Source: Diplocarpon mali | Lineage: Eukaryota; Ascomycota; Leotiomycetes; Helotiales; Drepanopezizaceae | Assembly: GCA_024741835.1 (NCBI GenBank) | Contig: JAENRP010000071.1 | Span: forward strand, 18,834 to 82,833 | Length of the DNA stretch: 64,000 bases | Direction of reading: 5' to 3' | In this document: positions 49,832-60,604 of the stretch, piece after piece | Layout of the letters: every line of letters starts with the position of its first letter | Numbering within the stretch: position 1 is the stretch's first letter | Translations under genes and position numbers: made by a program | The notes under the pieces: generated by a model | Told to the model about the DNA's origin: nothing | Database searches by the model: none | The model's input: the letters and a program-made list of their open reading frames with translations, nothing else

Positions 49832-51926
49832 GTTTGCAGGATATTGCTATGTGCTGCGATACAGTCCTCGGGAAGAGAGAGAAAAAAAGCACCCACTGAA
49901 TAATCTCTCAGATGGATGAGGACAGCCAATGCTGACTTTGTAGGAAAGCTGTAGTGGCAAGAGAGGATCAACACGGTCACCGAGGTACGCGCATATCTGA
50001 AGACGAGTGATCGTGCCAAATTTCAGATATAACAAGGCTCGCACCCTGTTTCTCTAGTCTTCCTCGGTCGTAGGCTAGTACGTATGTAAACAATACGGAA
50101 GTTGAATGTTAAAAGTACCCTCAGGGGGCTCTACCTAGTCCGCGACCACGTCAAGTGCGAGTCCGGGAATCGATTCGAACGGCATGGGGCCATGAGGCAC
50201 ACACGCATACAAACACAAATACCACCCGCGTCGCGTCTGCTCGTCCTGCGGGTTGACTTGGAGTTCCAAAGGTTGGATCCAAGGGAAGGGAAGCATACAA
50301 CGTCTTCTATAGACAATCAAGTATTCGTAATATCCCTCTTAAGTAGGCTCAGACCCACTTCGCGCTACCAGGGTGAATTGGCCGTTCGGAAGAGGTTCCA
50401 TTTAAAATAAGAGCTGACTTGAATCCTCCAAGCTTTAAGACGTCTCTTCTACTTTTTCTCCCTAGAAACCTTCGGCTATATCGCAGGTTAATTTTATACT
50501 TAATTGGACTAGTAGGTTTAAGGATTAGAAGCACGACGAATCAAGGTACTTTTGACGTAATATATAAATATATAAATATATATAATAGACTATTCCGGTC
50601 ACAGGATGTGCGAATCGATTTCGTAGTCGGTATGTTAAGTGGTTCAACCCCTTGTCATGGAGAAGCCGATCGGTGGATTTCCGAGCAGGTCTGCCGCCGA
50701 CTGGGAAAAGAGGGGAGTGAGCTGGTTGCGGCTTTGAAGGGGAATCCTACCTGTCTTGAACTCTTCTGCTTGGGCGGCTATCCTCCGACAAGGGCTGCCA
50801 AGCATCCACCACTTCCCCACAGCAGAGCGCGTGTCGCGATTGTTGATCTGAGTCGGGAGATGTCGTGATCTCCCTCGAGCCCTCGTGGTACGGTGGGTGG
50901 TGAAGTCGATGGGACGCGGAGCGGACGGCGGAAGACCGTTCTGGATTTGGATATATAAATATATATATATATATGTTGCAGGTAAATGCATGTCATATGC
51001 TGGTCACATGACTCAGTGCCAAGGAAGGACGAGGCTGTACTTGGATACTCTCGAGTTCACAGAGCTCTCTAAGAATAAAGACAATCACCAACCATCGTTT
51101 GTATCTCATACTTCCTCGTGCGGTCTTCCAGACTACTATTAGAGCATACTCTAGCTATAATACATGTATATATATATATATTTCTATTTATAAACACATA
51201 TATAAATTTAAAAATGTCCCTGTAGCTACTTTCTGGGATGGCTTGGAACGGGGTGGGTGTCGCCGCCAGCGTCAACTTCTCCCAGCCTCCGGGCATACCC
51301 ACCACTCGAAGAGGCGCAAGCCCACTGTGAAACTGCCTTTCTACCTAGGTCTCAGGACCTGGAGTCAAGTGTATACCGTAGGCAGAGAGGGACCTCCGTC
51401 GTCAGAGCCGCGTGATGATAAGGAGTACCCGGTGCTTGCACCTTCGTCCCTCGTGCGTCGTAGCCAGTAACGCCCGCGTTGCACCTCGTTCTTCTTATCT
51501 CGTCGCTCGTCCTCCGTGCCTGTCTGCGCGGGCCTCGTGGATGGGGATTCCTTTCTTTGGGTTCTCCGGGTTCGCGCGTTCGGCTTGACCGAGCAGGGCA
51601 GCACAGGACAGGACCGTACGTAGCTACTCCTGCGCTGACTAGATCCTATGACCTGTCGGTAAAAAAAAAAGGGGAGAAAGCTACTGGATCGGCATTGAAA
51701 GGATGCGTACACGTAGAGGATGCGTATACGTAGACGTCTCTCTCTCTTTTTTTTTTTCCCCCCAAGTCGAGAGACAGGAGAAGGAGAAGAAGGCAACTGG
51801 ATCTGCATTGGACTTGTATTGGCAGTGTATACACAGGCCGGTATATGTATATGCCGTAGTACCTGCGGGCTCCACGACCACCCATCCGTCTCTTACCCTT
51901 CTCCCCGGCGACGACTCCCACGCACG
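49832..51926. other. Intergenic region with AT microsatellites
   Basis: Upstream space of the minus-strand secreted gene and the plus-strand M28-like gene, so both promoters should be here. It contains AT microsatellites (50566-50592, 50950-50974, 51164-51184) and a T/C-rich tract at 51737-51762 about 170 bp before the M28-like start. Short frames on both strands overlap and lack recognisable content. A near-duplicate of about 18 bp (ACTGGATCGGCATTG-like) occurs at 51681 and 51798. Confidence 0.55.
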
Positions 51927-53027
51927 ATGCGTCTCCCCGTCTTGCTCCCGGCTCTGCTCACCCTGCTGTCGTCGGCGGCGGCTCGGCCTCCCAGCGAGGA
52001 GTCGACGGCAGCGGCCCCTCTCTACCCGCTCTCCCCCCGCTCTCCCGGCCCGTCCGGGCCCGATGCCGATGCCGATGCCGATGCCGATGCCGATGCCGAT
52101 GCCGATGCCGATGCCGATGCCGATGCCGATGCCGAGTCCCCGGGGCGGCTGCGCGCGCGACAGCCGGGGAGCGAGCTGGCGAATCTCGAGATGCCTCAAC
52201 AGTTCAAGTCCGCCACCAGCCTGTTGGCGCGGCTCAACACCGACGGGCCGCAGAGGTGGCTCAGACGCCTGACCGAGTTCCCCAACCGCGACCACCGCTC
52301 GAAGCATGGCATTCTGGCCGGGAAATGGCTCCAGGACAAGCTCGAGGTGATTGCGTCGGCCAACCCGGCCATCAAGGTCACCGCCGTCGACCACACGCCG
52401 GTATCGAATCAGCAGTCCATCATCGTCACCATCCCCGGGCACCTCTCCGGCCCGACGGTGATTGTGGCCACGCACTACGACGCGACCTCGGGTCGCCAGG
52501 AGGGCTCGGCTGAAGGCGCCGACATCAGCGGCTCCGCCGTCGTGACGCACATGGAGGTCTTGCGCGTGCTGGCCGAGCACAAGTTCAAGACGCAGAACAC
52601 CATCGAGTTCCACTTCTACGCCGGCCGGCGCGCCAAGCATTTCGGCGAGCGCGCCATCATGAACCGCTATTCCAAGGAGAAGAGGCAAATCGTCGCCGTT
52701 CTCGACCAGACGCGGGCCGGGAACCACATCGTCAGCCGCAGCATCTACACGTGCCTCGAGCACAGCGACCCGGGCCTCGTGACCTTCGCGGACCGGGTCA
52801 CCAAATACTACGTCGGCTTCAAGCCCGAGCGGGTCCAACACTGCGCCGGCAACCACCACATCGCGTGGTACCATGGGTTCCCGACGCTCCACATCACCGG
52901 TCGCCGCGAAGATCCGGAAGATAGTGATACTCACGAAGACCTGTATCAGTACATCAACTGGTTTTCCATCCTGCGCCATTCCATCTTGACCCTGGCCTTC
53001 GTCGTGGAAGCGGGCAACGGCTACTGA
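51927..53027 (+). CDS. Secreted M28-family aminopeptidase homologue, catalytic Glu pair replaced
   Basis: 366 residues, single exon. The ATG at 51927 is chosen because it starts a signal peptide (MRLPVLLPALLTLLSSAAAR); the same frame is open upstream to 51720 but without a plausible N-terminus. A low-complexity (DA)12 run at residues 46-69 follows. The rest matches the fungal LAP1-like M28 layout: propeptide-like helix (MPQQFKSATSLLARL), then VIVATHYDAT with H183 and D185, EGADISGSA with D199, NTIEFHFYAG, and LDQT with D260, then CAGNHHIAWYHGFP with the last His ligand. In active enzymes the YAG is followed by Glu-Glu (general base and metal ligand); here it is R234-R235, and the Asp-Asp after GA is Asp-Ile. 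From known M28 chemistry I infer a catalytically dead secreted pseudo-peptidase. Confidence 0.88.
   Translation: MRLPVLLPALLTLLSSAAARPPSEESTAAAPLYPLSPRSPGPSGPDADADADADADADADADADADADAESPGRLRARQPGSELANLEMPQQFKSATSLLARLNTDGPQRWLRRLTEFPNRDHRSKHGILAGKWLQDKLEVIASANPAIKVTAVDHTPVSNQQSIIVTIPGHLSGPTVIVATHYDATSGRQEGSAEGADISGSAVVTHMEVLRVLAEHKFKTQNTIEFHFYAGRRAKHFGERAIMNRYSKEKRQIVAVLDQTRAGNHIVSRSIYTCLEHSDPGLVTFADRVTKYYVGFKPERVQHCAGNHHIAWYHGFPTLHITGRREDPEDSDTHEDLYQYINWFSILRHSILTLAFVVEAGNGY
52062..52133 (+). repeat. In-frame GATGCC hexanucleotide repeat, 12 units
   Basis: Twelve perfect GATGCC copies encode Asp-Ala dipeptides between the signal peptide and the conserved region of the M28-like protein. Likely length-variable between strains. 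Confidence 0.95.
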
Positions 53028-53251
53028 GCGGCGGGAGGTGCAGGGTGGCCGCGTCCGAGGTGGGACCCGGTCCCGAGAGAGAGGAGGGAAGCCGAGGTCT
53101 CGGGTGAGAGCTACCCGAAAGAGAGGAGGGAAGCCGAGATCTCGGGTGGTGGGCGCCGGTCGGTCGAGGACGACCGCATGCAATCCCGTGCCCCTTGACG
53201 ACCACGGAGAAAACCGCCCGGATAACGAGCTGAATGGCCAGCTATAGCACT

Positions 53252-53490
53252 ACGGGAATCACTACTGGAAACACCTTTTATAAAGAGAGCTGTTGTAATA
53301 AGCACCAGAATTTCCATCCATAGAACCACCTGCTGTAGAGAACTTCCGTGGTAACTACCTAGATTACCATCTGTAGAATTCCCTTTTAGAAAGAGAACTC
53401 CTATACGAAATGCCTGAGTTGCCATCCATAGGGCTACCTTCCACAGAGAGAACCACCGTGATAACTACCGAAATTGTCATTGAGATGCTG
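53252..53490. repeat. Degenerate tandem repeat, about 54-56-bp units
   Basis: Units contain TTGCCATCCATAG, then a GAGAGAACT-like block, then GTGRTAACTACC. They recur at about 53252, 53310, 53364 and 53420 in the gap between the convergent M28-like and VPS34 genes. No open frame is conserved. They resemble a decayed minisatellite and not a known element. Confidence 0.6.
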
Positions 53491-53548
53491 CGGCCAGACG
53501 AGCCGCGCCTATCAACGCCTCGTCCCCCTCTCCGGCCCCCCCCCCCCC

Positions 53549-56490
53549 TCACGCCCTAAAATGCTGCACAAACCCGTGCAGGCGATCAATCACCACCGGG
53601 AAGATCGCATTCGAGCTGTCCTCGATCAGCGTGTCAAAGTGCCGGATGGCCTCTTCCTCGCTGTACTCCAGGTGGAAGCGCTCCTTGACCTTCAGGACCA
53701 CCTTGTCCGGCTCCATCTTGATATCGGGGATGTTCGCGTCGACCATCAGCGAGAACAGGTTCAGGATCAGGTTGGAAGACTTGCGGAGCGTCGTGTAGGC
53801 CGTGAAGCAGTATTGCTTGAACTGCCGGTACGGTTCCGACGCAGAGCCACCCATGCCGTCGACCATCTCCTGGCAGAGTTTCATGGCGGGCGCAAAGGGT
53901 TTGGGGTCGCGGCCGAGGATGAAGCCAAAGTCCGCGTGGAAGAAGTGGCCGTCGGGGGCCAGGAGCAGGTTGTCGAGATGGCGGTCGCCCACGCCGAGGA
54001 GGTAGGTGATGACGCAGTACCCGGCACAGGACTTGATAAAGATGTCAAGGGCTTCTTTCCGGACGCCTAGGGGTGCTTGGTCGTCCGGGTTGTTGGATTT
54101 GAGGTACGCGAGCACCGTGTTTCCCTTGTACTTGTTGACGATGCTCTGCAAGCTCATCGAGGGCACGAATTGAGCCGCACCAGCCGTGGCGCCAGTGGCA
54201 AGGATTTTGTAGGGTGACAGTTTTAGATCCAGGTTTTCCTTCTGTAGCAGCTGGTCCATGAGCGTGATGATCTGGATGACTAGCTGATCCTGTCGGAGGT
54301 CATCTCCTGTCTTGAAGATTATTTGATACTTCTGCTTCGACGACGTCTTGAACGTCACCATGACAGGGAAGAGCGATGATTTGAATACCAAGGTGTTGGC
54401 AGGATCAACTCCGATTATTAAGATCGAGGGGTCGAGGGGCAGTGGTAACGGCGGCTCGATCGTAATCATCTCGTTCTTCGGGTCCGCGAGAAATGTCTTC
54501 ACCCGCTCTGTCTTCTTGGGTATCGCTTCTCGCGACACCTTGATGTCCATGGAGATTTTAGACAGGACCGCAATCAGCTCGGCTTGTCTTAACAACGTGT
54601 TGCGGATCTCTTTACCCTCTGGAAGCTTCACAAGTTCCAACATGAAATCATATTCGACCTTCGCGAAGAGCTTCCGGTGGGATGCGGCTTGGTCTTCGCT
54701 CTTGTCGTCACATTCTACCATTAAATACCAGTGAAAATAGTTTCCAAGTAGAAAGTTTTTGGTAGCACGAGAAATGAGGAAATGAGCAAGGGACGAGTTT
54801 GATGCTACATCGTTGCTGGAATCGGGCGAAATCTGTTCAAACTTAAGAGCCTGTACCAGCTGGAGAAGATAAAGTAAGAGCTCATCGTCGTCTGCTTTTC
54901 GCAAGCGATCTACAGCATATGCTCTTACCGCAGGATCGTCAAATGTGGGGCCAAGTAATTCCAGTGCATCGTCAACATCAACTTCGGTCCATTTTGCTAA
55001 AATCTGAACAGCTTGCCGTGATTCGCTCTGATCGTGCCAATTCACAGACTTGACGAATTTGGTCAAAGCTCTCTTGTCTCGGGTCAGATGATGTCGGAAT
55101 TTCCATACAAGATCTTTCTCTTCAGGGGAGAGTTGGTGGGTAGGCGAATAAGCCATGATGCCGTTGAGCTCATCCCTGACCTTGGCATTCGGCTTTAGGT
55201 CCCTGTCCAAAACACCAGTCCGATGACTTCTCACGAGTCGTCGGTGTTTGCTTTCCGCAGGATTGTCTCTGGCCCCGACCTCAGGGTCATAAACCCGCAC
55301 AAGACGACCTCCGAATCCATGATCATCATTCTCCCCAAGACCATTGATTCCGGGACCATATTGAACCTCTGGCGGCGGTTTGAGGATGATATTGGATTGG
55401 GAGGAAGATAAATGTTGTAATGATGATATTGGAGGCGGTGGATATTCATGATCAGCAAACACAATCGGAAAGTCGAATCGGGGTAGCTCAACGTATAGAG
55501 TGAAGCGTTCATCCTCAATCGAGTCTAGGTCCGGATCATGTTTATCGTCATTTTCTGGCTTCTCTCCTGTGCCATCTATTGTCATGACAGTATTCCGCTC
55601 TCGGGACCGCCTTCTTTGAGTGGCTTTCAGGGATGCAGCTGATGCCTGCAAGCCTTTCTTCTCTACCCCTCGGAACACCAGCTGGTCGAGCCAATCGACT
55701 CGAGGAATTTCTCCCATTTCATGCTTCTTGAACAGTTTTTCTAGCCGGTCCAGCTCTTCACTCTCTTTATCCACCGTGTCCATGTTTTCCTTTCCCATGA
55801 AACCATCTCGGCGACTTTTCGGCAGGTTCGCGGGAGTCGAAGTCAAATCCAGGCCATCTGCAGCTTTGCGGCGATGCAGGAAGCATTTCTGTCGTCCCTT
55901 TTGGAGTTGATTCTCCTTGTCAAACAGGCGAAGTGTAGTCCCGCCAAAAGGTATGGCGTGTCCATGCACACCCTTTCCTCCTGCAGGTGATAGGTCCCAT
56001 ATCGTTATAGCTAACTGTGAGCTTAATGGTAAAGACGAATAGTTGATGGGAAGTGTAAGCCATTCGCTCCACCTTCGTAAATTTCAGTGTTGGCCTTTAT
56101 ATGATGATAGTACCGCCAGGTCTTATGCGACATACCTCCTCTCGTTCCGGAAGGGTTTGTAGGCGGTCTGAACGGGGACAGTCAGGGGCTTTGAATCTGC
56201 CCAGAGCTGCACAGTGACATAGAGGTCAGAGTGAGGGCTGTCAAATGTAAGCTAGGACTGATATATAGGTTGGAAGATCGTCTTTACGACTCACTTCAAG
56301 TTCGAGCCAATATGTCTTAAGTCCGGCCGCTTGATCAGGGTAGAGAAAGGTATGGGGTTCTGTTCTCCCTCTAGGCTGACACTGACGGATTTTAGCGCTG
56401 CACATCCTGAACATGCTCGTGGTGAGCCTACATTCTGATATTGACGGGAATCTCAAGTGCTTCGGAGCTGGCAAAAGAAAAGGGCTCCAT
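53549..56490 (-). CDS. VPS34: Class III phosphatidylinositol 3-kinase Vps34
   Basis: Four exons, 56490-56432, 56381-56295, 56237-56136 and 56072-53549, give 923 residues, normal for fungal Vps34. The short first exon (MEPFSFASSEALEIPVNIR) joins across a 50-bp intron to IVSLEGEQNPIPFSTLIKRP. Exon 3 encodes the C2-domain stretch SDLYVTVQLWADSKPLTVPV and exon 4 begins WSEWLTLPINY. A helical PIK domain follows at roughly residues 370-560. The kinase domain has the TGDDLRQDQL motif, catalytic loop GVGDRHLDN (776-784) and ADFGFILGRDPKP (796-808), and the protein ends in the membrane-contacting helix FPVVIDRLHGFVQHFRA. It makes PI3P on endosomes and autophagosome precursors in complexes with Vps15 and Vps30/Atg6. 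It is divergently arranged with NSE4, with 425 bp between start codons. Confidence 0.96.
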
Positions 56491-56915
56491 GGCCCTTTTC
56501 CCTCGTCTCTGTCTCCGTGAAAGGTGGAAGTGGGATTACGGGGGAGATAATGGAAGGTTTGCACCATGATCAGCATGCGGCACCTGCAAGTGCTTATCCC
56601 AGCCTAGACCAGGATCCTACCTCAATGCCTGTCGCGAGCCAAACAATTTGCACAACGCGGATTCTACTTCACTCTCAGAATGCCGCATCATAGCCGCAAT
56701 AACTCCTCGCAGAAGCACAGATCCACATATTAGTCGCCCAGTCTTTTCACCCTCGTTGCGTTCGGCGCGCGCGACTTCCATCGCTCCCGAGACGCATCCG
56801 AGCGGCGTACCTGGGCGAATTTTGATAAATCTTCATCCAAGTTTCCACACGTCTAGCAATTCTCGACCGCGTCGATATATTTCGATTTTCTCACTTCCCT
56901 TCGCTTCGAGCAAAG
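56491..56915. promoter_or_regulatory. Shared bidirectional promoter of VPS34 and NSE4
   Basis: The 425 bp between the two divergent start codons contain no convincing coding frame. Both promoters and 5' UTRs must lie here. No specific factor site can be named with confidence. Confidence 0.6.
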
Positions 56916-58506
56916 ATGGCGTCCGCTGCGACAAAGAGTTCAGAATCGCCGGCGCCTTCCCACGATGATCTGTACGAATCACCACTACCTACGAGGCGCT
57001 TTAGGGCAAGTAATCATGGAATCGGATCACCTTCTCCCACGACGTCCATGTCGTCGGATAAAGAGAACCGCACTCGATCAGCGGTTGACAAAGGGAAAGG
57101 ACGCGCGCCGATGGGTGTTGGGCCTCAATCAAGAGCTGCCTCTCCCAGCAATCGTAACAAGAGAAAGCGAGGCTCAGAACACGAATCTACGTCGAATCGA
57201 AGAAACAGCAGAAGACGGACAGCAGAATTGGAGAACGCAGGCTCGAGCAGGAGAAGTGTCGATGATGTCGGAGAAGAGGAGGATGAGGAGGAGGAGGAAG
57301 ATGAAGAGGAGGAGGTGATCGAGGCAACGATTAATCGCAGAAGGCAGAATGTAGAAACAGAGAATTACGCGCCCGAAGATTCCTTCAAGTACGACCCTGA
57401 TCAACCTATCAATGTACGACGAAGAATCCGTCAAGGTCTACGAGAGTTGGACAGAACCCTTCACAATAACCGCGCCGAATACCTCCTCCCGAACTCGACC
57501 GGACTTCGAGACACCCTGATTGCTGCAAACACCCTGTCCAAAAAGGTCAAGCAGACTTCTGATGCCACGATCGACGCCAAACTCTTAGCAACTGCCGCAG
57601 ATTACTCTTACAGAAAGACTATTGCATTGATCTCAGGAGATAATTCGCAGGGGATCGATATTGATGAGTTTCTTATCAAGGTCAAGCAGTACATGAGACG
57701 AGGAGACGATGCCGAGGCAGCACCTAGTAGTACGCAGAAAGCCAGAAGGGACGAGGGAGAAGATGACGGAGAAGCGCTAAATTGGGCTTACCTGGGACGA
57801 AATGCTTGTATCATGCACAGTTCTCGACCCTCTGTGCCTGGTTTCTTACTTGGTCCGCTGTCAGTAGAAAAGCGTACCAAGCGAAACGTCGCACGAAAGG
57901 CCACTCTCAAACACACCCAAATCCAAGCGACCCGTCCGGAAGTCCTGCAAGCTGGCGATGTCAAGAAAGACAAGAACAATAACTTGAGCGACTTGTGTAA
58001 GTCAATAAGAGAGGAGCTGACTGAGCGGTGCGCGAAGAATCAGGGTGTTGTGGATTCACTCGGCAACGATTCCATGCCCGAAGCAGAAGTACAGCAGCTT
58101 ATGGATCGTTTCGACATGGCTGAAGATGGGGGATTGGCTTACTTCAAATTCGTCATCAATCCTTGGTCCTTCGGCCAAACAGTAGAGAATATATTCTACG
58201 TTAGCTTCCTGATCAGAGATGGAGCAGCTGGGATTTCAACAGACGACAGAGGTCTGCCTTATCTTAGTAAGCTTTGGTTCCTACTCTTGGTGAGGTCTAA
58301 ATTTTGACGGCGACGAAGATATCTGCAGTGATGAAGAACGCGAAACTGCCCTGAACGGAGACCAACCTAAACATCAAGCTGTTATCGCCATTGACATGAA
58401 CACGTGGGAAAACCTGATTGAGGCCTTTGATATCACGGAACCTATGATCCGCCACAGAGAAGAAGAAGAGTACGGCAATGTGGGCGCCAAGGGCTGGTAC
58501 GCCTAG
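56916..58506 (+). CDS. NSE4: Smc5-Smc6 complex kleisin subunit Nse4
   Basis: Exon 1 56916-58266 and exon 2 58319-58506 give 512 residues. The 52-bp intron has donor GTAAGC, a CTAAAT branch site and acceptor GAAG. I prefer this over CAG three codons later because it keeps the frame between GLPYL and CSDEERETALNGDQPKHQAV. The first 150 residues are disordered and basic, with an acidic run (EEEDEEEEEDEEEE). The N-terminal kleisin helix region follows (RRRIRQGLRELDRTLHNNRA, then LLATAADYSYRKTIAL). The signature WAYLGRNAC and SVPGFLLGPLSVEKRTKRN, and the C-terminal winged-helix domain FKFVINPWSFGQTVENIFYV to WENLIEAFDITEPMI, complete it. Nse4 bridges the Smc5 and Smc6 heads and acts in DNA repair and chromosome segregation in the nucleus. 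Confidence 0.94.
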
Positions 58507-59405
58507 CCTGAGGATTCACTTCTTTTAAACCTAATTCTTCATTTGCATTTATTTTACACTTTGGCGTTTCGGACATCAGCAGTGGGTAGAGTTATGGGGT
58601 AATTCTTTTTCGGTCTGTCTCGGAGGATAGGTAGGGTGGTATCTGGCATTGAGGCAGGGAATATGTGCTACGTGGGATGGCTATCTGGGTTGGGCCACAG
58701 GTTCGGCTTGGGACTTGGCGTTTAACGGTGATAAGTGAGAAGCATGAAGAGGCATTTCGACACGATTGCTACTCATAGTGATCAGAGCTCGAGGGTGTAT
58801 ACAGTTCACGTTGTCCTGATCATAGTGAGAGAAGGACTGGGGCAGGAGATGGCTGAAGGTGATCAAGGACGCGTAGATGCAGGTTGAAGCGGAGAGCCTA
58901 CAATAAGCAGGAAAACTGTCCATATTGATGAGACCCGAAACAAAACTAGAACCAAAATCCGGAACTCCCTGAGTCTCTTCGTCTAAATCGACTCGGGTTC
59001 GCCACTGGGTCGATCTCATCCTCCAGTCCCAGACTCATAATGCGCGAAACTCAATCCAGTGCTGAAGTACTTTTCACGAACAGAATGACTGTTTGTACTT
59101 ATAGACATCCAATCATTCGCCGGAGATGAGGCCTCAAACTATCAGGTTGGCCAGGAACGTTCGCAGCAATCGCTCATTAGAATGGAAATGGGGTTGAAGA
59201 GAACATTTTAGTCTGGGAATGTAGTGAAGGTCGGAAGAATCCGCCGATAGTTCCGATCGAGACTAGCTCAACTGGGAGTCTCAACATTTATTTCTCTACA
59301 GTACCTGGGGGGAGGCTTGGGGACTATTGAACATACCAAACGTCACCTCCTCCAATATCAACCACCATCCCTCAATTCTTCTCCTCGCTGCGGCTTCAGA
59401 TCAAG
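58507..59405. other. Intergenic region between NSE4 and the PDH E1-beta gene
   Basis: Holds the NSE4 terminator region and the promoter of the downstream gene. A 112-codon minus frame (59019-58681) has no recognisable domain or credible splice extension, and I do not call it. No repeats or RNA genes seen. Confidence 0.55.
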
Positions 59406-60604
59406 ATGTCTCGACTCTTACGCCCAGCATCGCGACTTTTCTCATCTTCGTCGGTCGCGAGACCAGTAAACGTCCGAAATGCCTTCCAGTCCTTTCCCCG
59501 GCTGCCAGCGATTGTGCAAAGCAGAGGATACGCAAAAGAAAGTGGTATGAAGGAGATGACAGTCCGAGATGCCTTAAATGAGGCTTTGGCAGAGGAATTG
59601 GAGATAAACCCCAAGGTCTTCATCATCGGCGAGGAGGTTGCTCAGTACAACGGCGCATATAAAGTCACCAAGGGCTTACTGGACCGATTCGGAGAGAAGA
59701 GAGTTATCGATAGTCCAATCACAGAATCCGGATTCGCTGGTCTGGGAATTGGAGCTGCGTTGGCTGGTTTACATCCCGTGGTGAGCATTTCCCGTTTCGA
59801 CGAGCTTCAAGGCGAACATCTTCTAAAGATTGGGTACCCCATCAGGTCGAATTTATGACTTTTAACTTCGCCATGCAAGCCATTGATCAGATAGTCAACT
59901 CGGCTGCGAAAACCCATTACATGTCTGGTGGCATCCAGCCCTGCAACATCACCTTCCGCGGTCCCAACGGCTTTGCGTCTGGCGTCGCAGCACAACATTC
60001 GCAAGATTACTCGGCCTGGTACGGAAGCATACCCGGCCTCAAGGTCGTTTCTCCCTGGAGTGCAGAAGATGCAAAGGGATTGATGAAAGCTGCTATCCGC
60101 GACCCCAACCCTGTCTGCGTGCTGGAGAATGAGCTGCTATACGGACAGAGCTTCCCTGTGAGTGAAGCCGTACAGAAAGACGACTTCGTGATCCCCTTCG
60201 GCAAGGCCAAGATCGAGCGCGCCGGCAAGGACCTCACAATCGTTTCCCTGTCCCGCTGCGTAGGCCAGTCCCTCGTCGCTGCTGAGAACATCAAGAAGAA
60301 GTACGGCGTCGAGGTCGAGGTCATCAACCTGCGCTCCATCAAGCCTCTGGATGTCGAGGCGATCGTCAGATCCGTCAAGAAGACTCATCGCCTCCTCGTC
60401 GTGGAGTCCGGCTTCCCCGCCTTCGGTGTCGGCTCTGAGATCCTTGCCCTGACCATGGAGTACGCTTTCGACTACCTAGATGCCCCCGCTCAACGTATCA
60501 CTGGTGCCGATGTCCCCACACCGTACGCGCAGAAGCTTGAGGACATGTCATTCCCCAACGAGCCGCTGATTGAGAACTATATCGCGAAGATGCTGCGGTT
60601 GTAG
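59406..60604 (+). CDS. PDB1: Pyruvate dehydrogenase E1 component beta subunit, mitochondrial
   Basis: Exons 59406-59780 and 59846-60604 with a 65-bp intron (GTGAGC...ATCAG) give 377 residues, the usual length. Splicing joins LAGLHPV to [20 protein letters not shown] without a gap in the family pattern. Residues 1-42 ([20 protein letters not shown]...) are Arg/Ser-rich, lack acids and fit a mitochondrial presequence ending near QSRGYAK. The pyrimidine-binding domain starts [16 protein letters not shown] with [18 protein letters not shown] and [17 protein letters not shown]. The C-terminal transketolase domain begins at about residue 245 and ends [13 protein letters not shown]. With E1-alpha it forms the thiamine-diphosphate-dependent E1 heterotetramer that decarboxylates pyruvate in the matrix. 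Confidence 0.96.

Noticed and set aside
51681..53183. 500-codon minus-strand frame
   Set aside because: It is antisense to the M28-like gene. Its length comes from GC-rich codons and a Gly-Ile run opposite the GATGCC repeat. No domain is recognised.
55231..56968. Small plus-strand and minus-strand frames over and beside VPS34
   Set aside because: Shadows of the VPS34 exons or of the shared promoter.
58681..59019. 112-codon minus-strand frame between NSE4 and the PDH E1-beta gene
   Set aside because: No domain. A possible start MSLGLEDEIDP in another frame runs into a stop after 30 codons without a convincing donor.
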